This document shows, piece after piece, positions 5,713 through 6,444 of a stretch of DNA of 6,444 bases. The notes under the pieces are model-generated. The model was not told the DNA's origin, did no database searches, and worked only from the letters and a program-made list of their open reading frames with translations. The DNA lies in NCBI GenBank assembly GCA_039029935.1, contig JBCCFC010000811.1, forward strand, positions 1-6,444, read 5' to 3'. The DNA comes from G039029935 sp039029935 (GTDB lineage: Bacteria; Chloroflexota; Anaerolineae; Caldilineales; Caldilineaceae). How positions within the stretch are numbered: position 1 is the stretch's first letter; each line of letters opens with the position of its first letter. The position numbers and the translations under genes are program-made.

Positions 5713-5737
5713 TTGCTAGGCATAGTAGAGGTTAGAT

Positions 5738-6139
5738 ATGGAACTGCAAACATATACAAGTGGGCATATTCATTCTTTTTTATTAAACTATAAAATTTTT
5801 GTGAATGATTTACCCGAATTAGCAGAAGATTGGTCAACGTTTGACCCCGAAGAACAGAGCGATTATCGAAGTGACCTCATGCAGGTTTGGGGAAACCGAA
5901 AAGTACTCGGTGCGCTTTTTTGCGCAAAACACTTGTCCCGTCAGCAAATTAATGAAATGACCCATCTTGACCGCTCACTTTTGCAACAAGCCGCCATGAT
6001 GAAACAATGTTTTGACATGGAGTTAAGCCAACTTTTGGTCATTTTTCGCTGGGGGAGTCCGTTGGCTGAGTCACAGGAGCCAGTTGCTGTTGAGGTGGAG
6101 CCTGCGTTTTTGAATCGGATGGCGTTGGCGTTTGCTTAA
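5738..6139 (+). CDS. Unknown acidic protein, 133 aa, second gene of the cassette
   Basis: The ATG at 5738 has a GAGGT-type ribosome binding site (around 5729-5733), and the gene is 25 nt after the 167-aa gene. No family is recognised. By my count it carries 18 Asp/Glu against 10 Lys/Arg, so it is clearly acidic. Most of residues 13-105 appear helical, with acidic LPELAEDWSTFDPEEQSDYR, then a segment around 58-90 with HLSRQQINEMTHLDRSLLQQ that could be a short helix-turn-helix-like or coiled unit. The C-terminal 30 residues are proline- and valine-rich. There is no signal peptide or membrane helix. If the upstream protein is a toxin, this would be its antitoxin or immunity partner by position and charge; that is inference. 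Otherwise the two may simply be subunits of one unknown complex. A strong terminator follows 52 nt after the stop. Confidence 0.72.
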   Translation: MELQTYTSGHIHSFLLNYKIFVNDLPELAEDWSTFDPEEQSDYRSDLMQVWGNRKVLGALFCAKHLSRQQINEMTHLDRSLLQQAAMMKQCFDMELSQLLVIFRWGSPLAESQEPVAVEVEPAFLNRMALAFA

Positions 6140-6190
6140 GCTTTGAAAATACCCCTAATGAACAGTAACCTTAGCCGGATAGTTTCAGAA

Positions 6191-6226
6191 AAAAAAGAGA
6201 CCTGCCAGATGGCAGGTCTCTTTTTT
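6191..6226. terminator. Strong bidirectional Rho-independent terminator
   Basis: A perfect 16-bp inverted repeat, 6191-6206 with 6211-6226, consists of an A-run, GAGACCTGCC, the loop AGAT, then GGCAGGTCTC and a T-run. The A and T runs make it work in both directions. It ends the two-gene plus-strand cassette and the convergent minus-strand SdrD_B-like paralogue. It is homologous to the weaker terminator at 4337-4359. Confidence 0.92.
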
Positions 6227-6280
6227 AAGACAGTTGATTCAGTTCAGTAGGAAAGTGCTAGAAGTTTTGTTGCCGTTTGT

Positions 6281-6444
6281 TTAGTTCTGTACCAGTGGCA
6301 AGAAAGTCGTGAAAGTCTGTGCTGGATATTCGTTCATTTCCAAGTCGGCGTCTACTGTGTTGACACCAAAATCGAAAGCCGCTGCGCCACCCAATTCGCT
6401 GACCTCAACGACGTGTGTGTCAGTCACTGTGTTGCCAGCTTCGC
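6281..6444 (-). CDS. SdrD_B-like secreted protein, second paralogue (C-terminal part; 5' end outside window)
   Basis: The last 54 residues and stop codon (6281-6283) of a paralogue of the gene at 4420-4869 are visible, in the same orientation. The protein differs from the first copy at only two positions in this part (Ile to Val in AGNTVTDT, Ala to Val in NTVDADLE). By hand count the DNA differs at 11 of 164 bases, and seven of the nine changed codons are synonymous, so the sequence has been kept under protein-level constraint since duplication. It ends in the same TFTTFLPLVQN tail. The signal peptide and most of the immunoglobulin-like domain would lie to the right of the window. Confidence 0.85.
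   Translation of the reverse strand, partial: EAGNTVTDTHVVEVSELGGAAAFDFGVNTVDADLEMNEYPAQTFTTFLPLVQN

Noticed and set aside
5432..5719. 95-codon alternative frame inside the 167-aa gene
   Set aside because: It overlaps the longer frame, which has an upstream promoter and sensible spacing to the next gene; no independent start signal is seen.
4342..6444. A composite transposon bounded by the two gene copies
   Set aside because: The repeats are secreted-protein genes, not insertion sequences; no transposase, terminal inverted repeats or target duplications are visible.

Overview
The window is about half G+C and looks like chromosomal DNA from a free-living bacterium, most likely Chloroflexota (Anaerolineae, Caldilineae or Ardenticatenia type). 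This is an inference. It rests on the secreted SdrD_B-like proteins that end in the residues FLPLVQN, a tail I associate with exported Chloroflexota proteins, on the Rpn-type nuclease gene, and on simple GTTGAAGGG-type and CGCGGATGAA-type intergenic repeats. No rRNA, tRNA, CRISPR array or complete insertion sequence is visible.

Left half (1-3789, all + strand): the 3' end of an Rpn/PD-(D/E)XK nuclease-like gene is followed after one base by a UPF0718/PF03773 (ArsP_1, YraQ/YcgR-like) permease with a long His-rich loop. Next comes its usual partner, a TIGR03943/DUF1980 (YcgQ-like) membrane protein, also with a His-rich linker and with a Cys-Cys-x-Ala-Asp-Ala motif. A membrane-anchored beta-propeller protein with TolB/PD40 repeats follows. 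The first gap after the permease (1531-1646) is filled by a low-complexity inverted repeat, and the next (2463-2553) by a perfect 16-bp hairpin. The permease and the DUF1980 protein probably form one membrane complex that moves a metal or metal-like substrate; the substrate cannot be read from the sequence. The propeller protein may be an extracytoplasmic partner or only a neighbour.

Middle (3790-4419): no well-supported gene. It holds a possible 49-residue single-pass membrane ORF, a two-copy 14-nt tandem repeat, a small palindrome, and the terminator of the next minus-strand gene.

Right half (4420-6444): two minus-strand paralogues encode small secreted SdrD_B-like proteins. The first is complete; the second is cut by the window end and about 93% identical over the 164 nt visible. 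They flank a plus-strand two-gene cassette (167 aa and 133 aa) that is A+T-richer in its first gene, has its own plausible promoter, and ends at a strong bidirectional terminator. The first cassette protein has a C-terminal pattern reminiscent of BECR-fold RNases (colicin D/E5, EndoU, RelE type). The second is acidic and probably mostly helical. A toxin-antitoxin pair is therefore a reasonable but unproven hypothesis, and it is the best candidate here for something undescribed.
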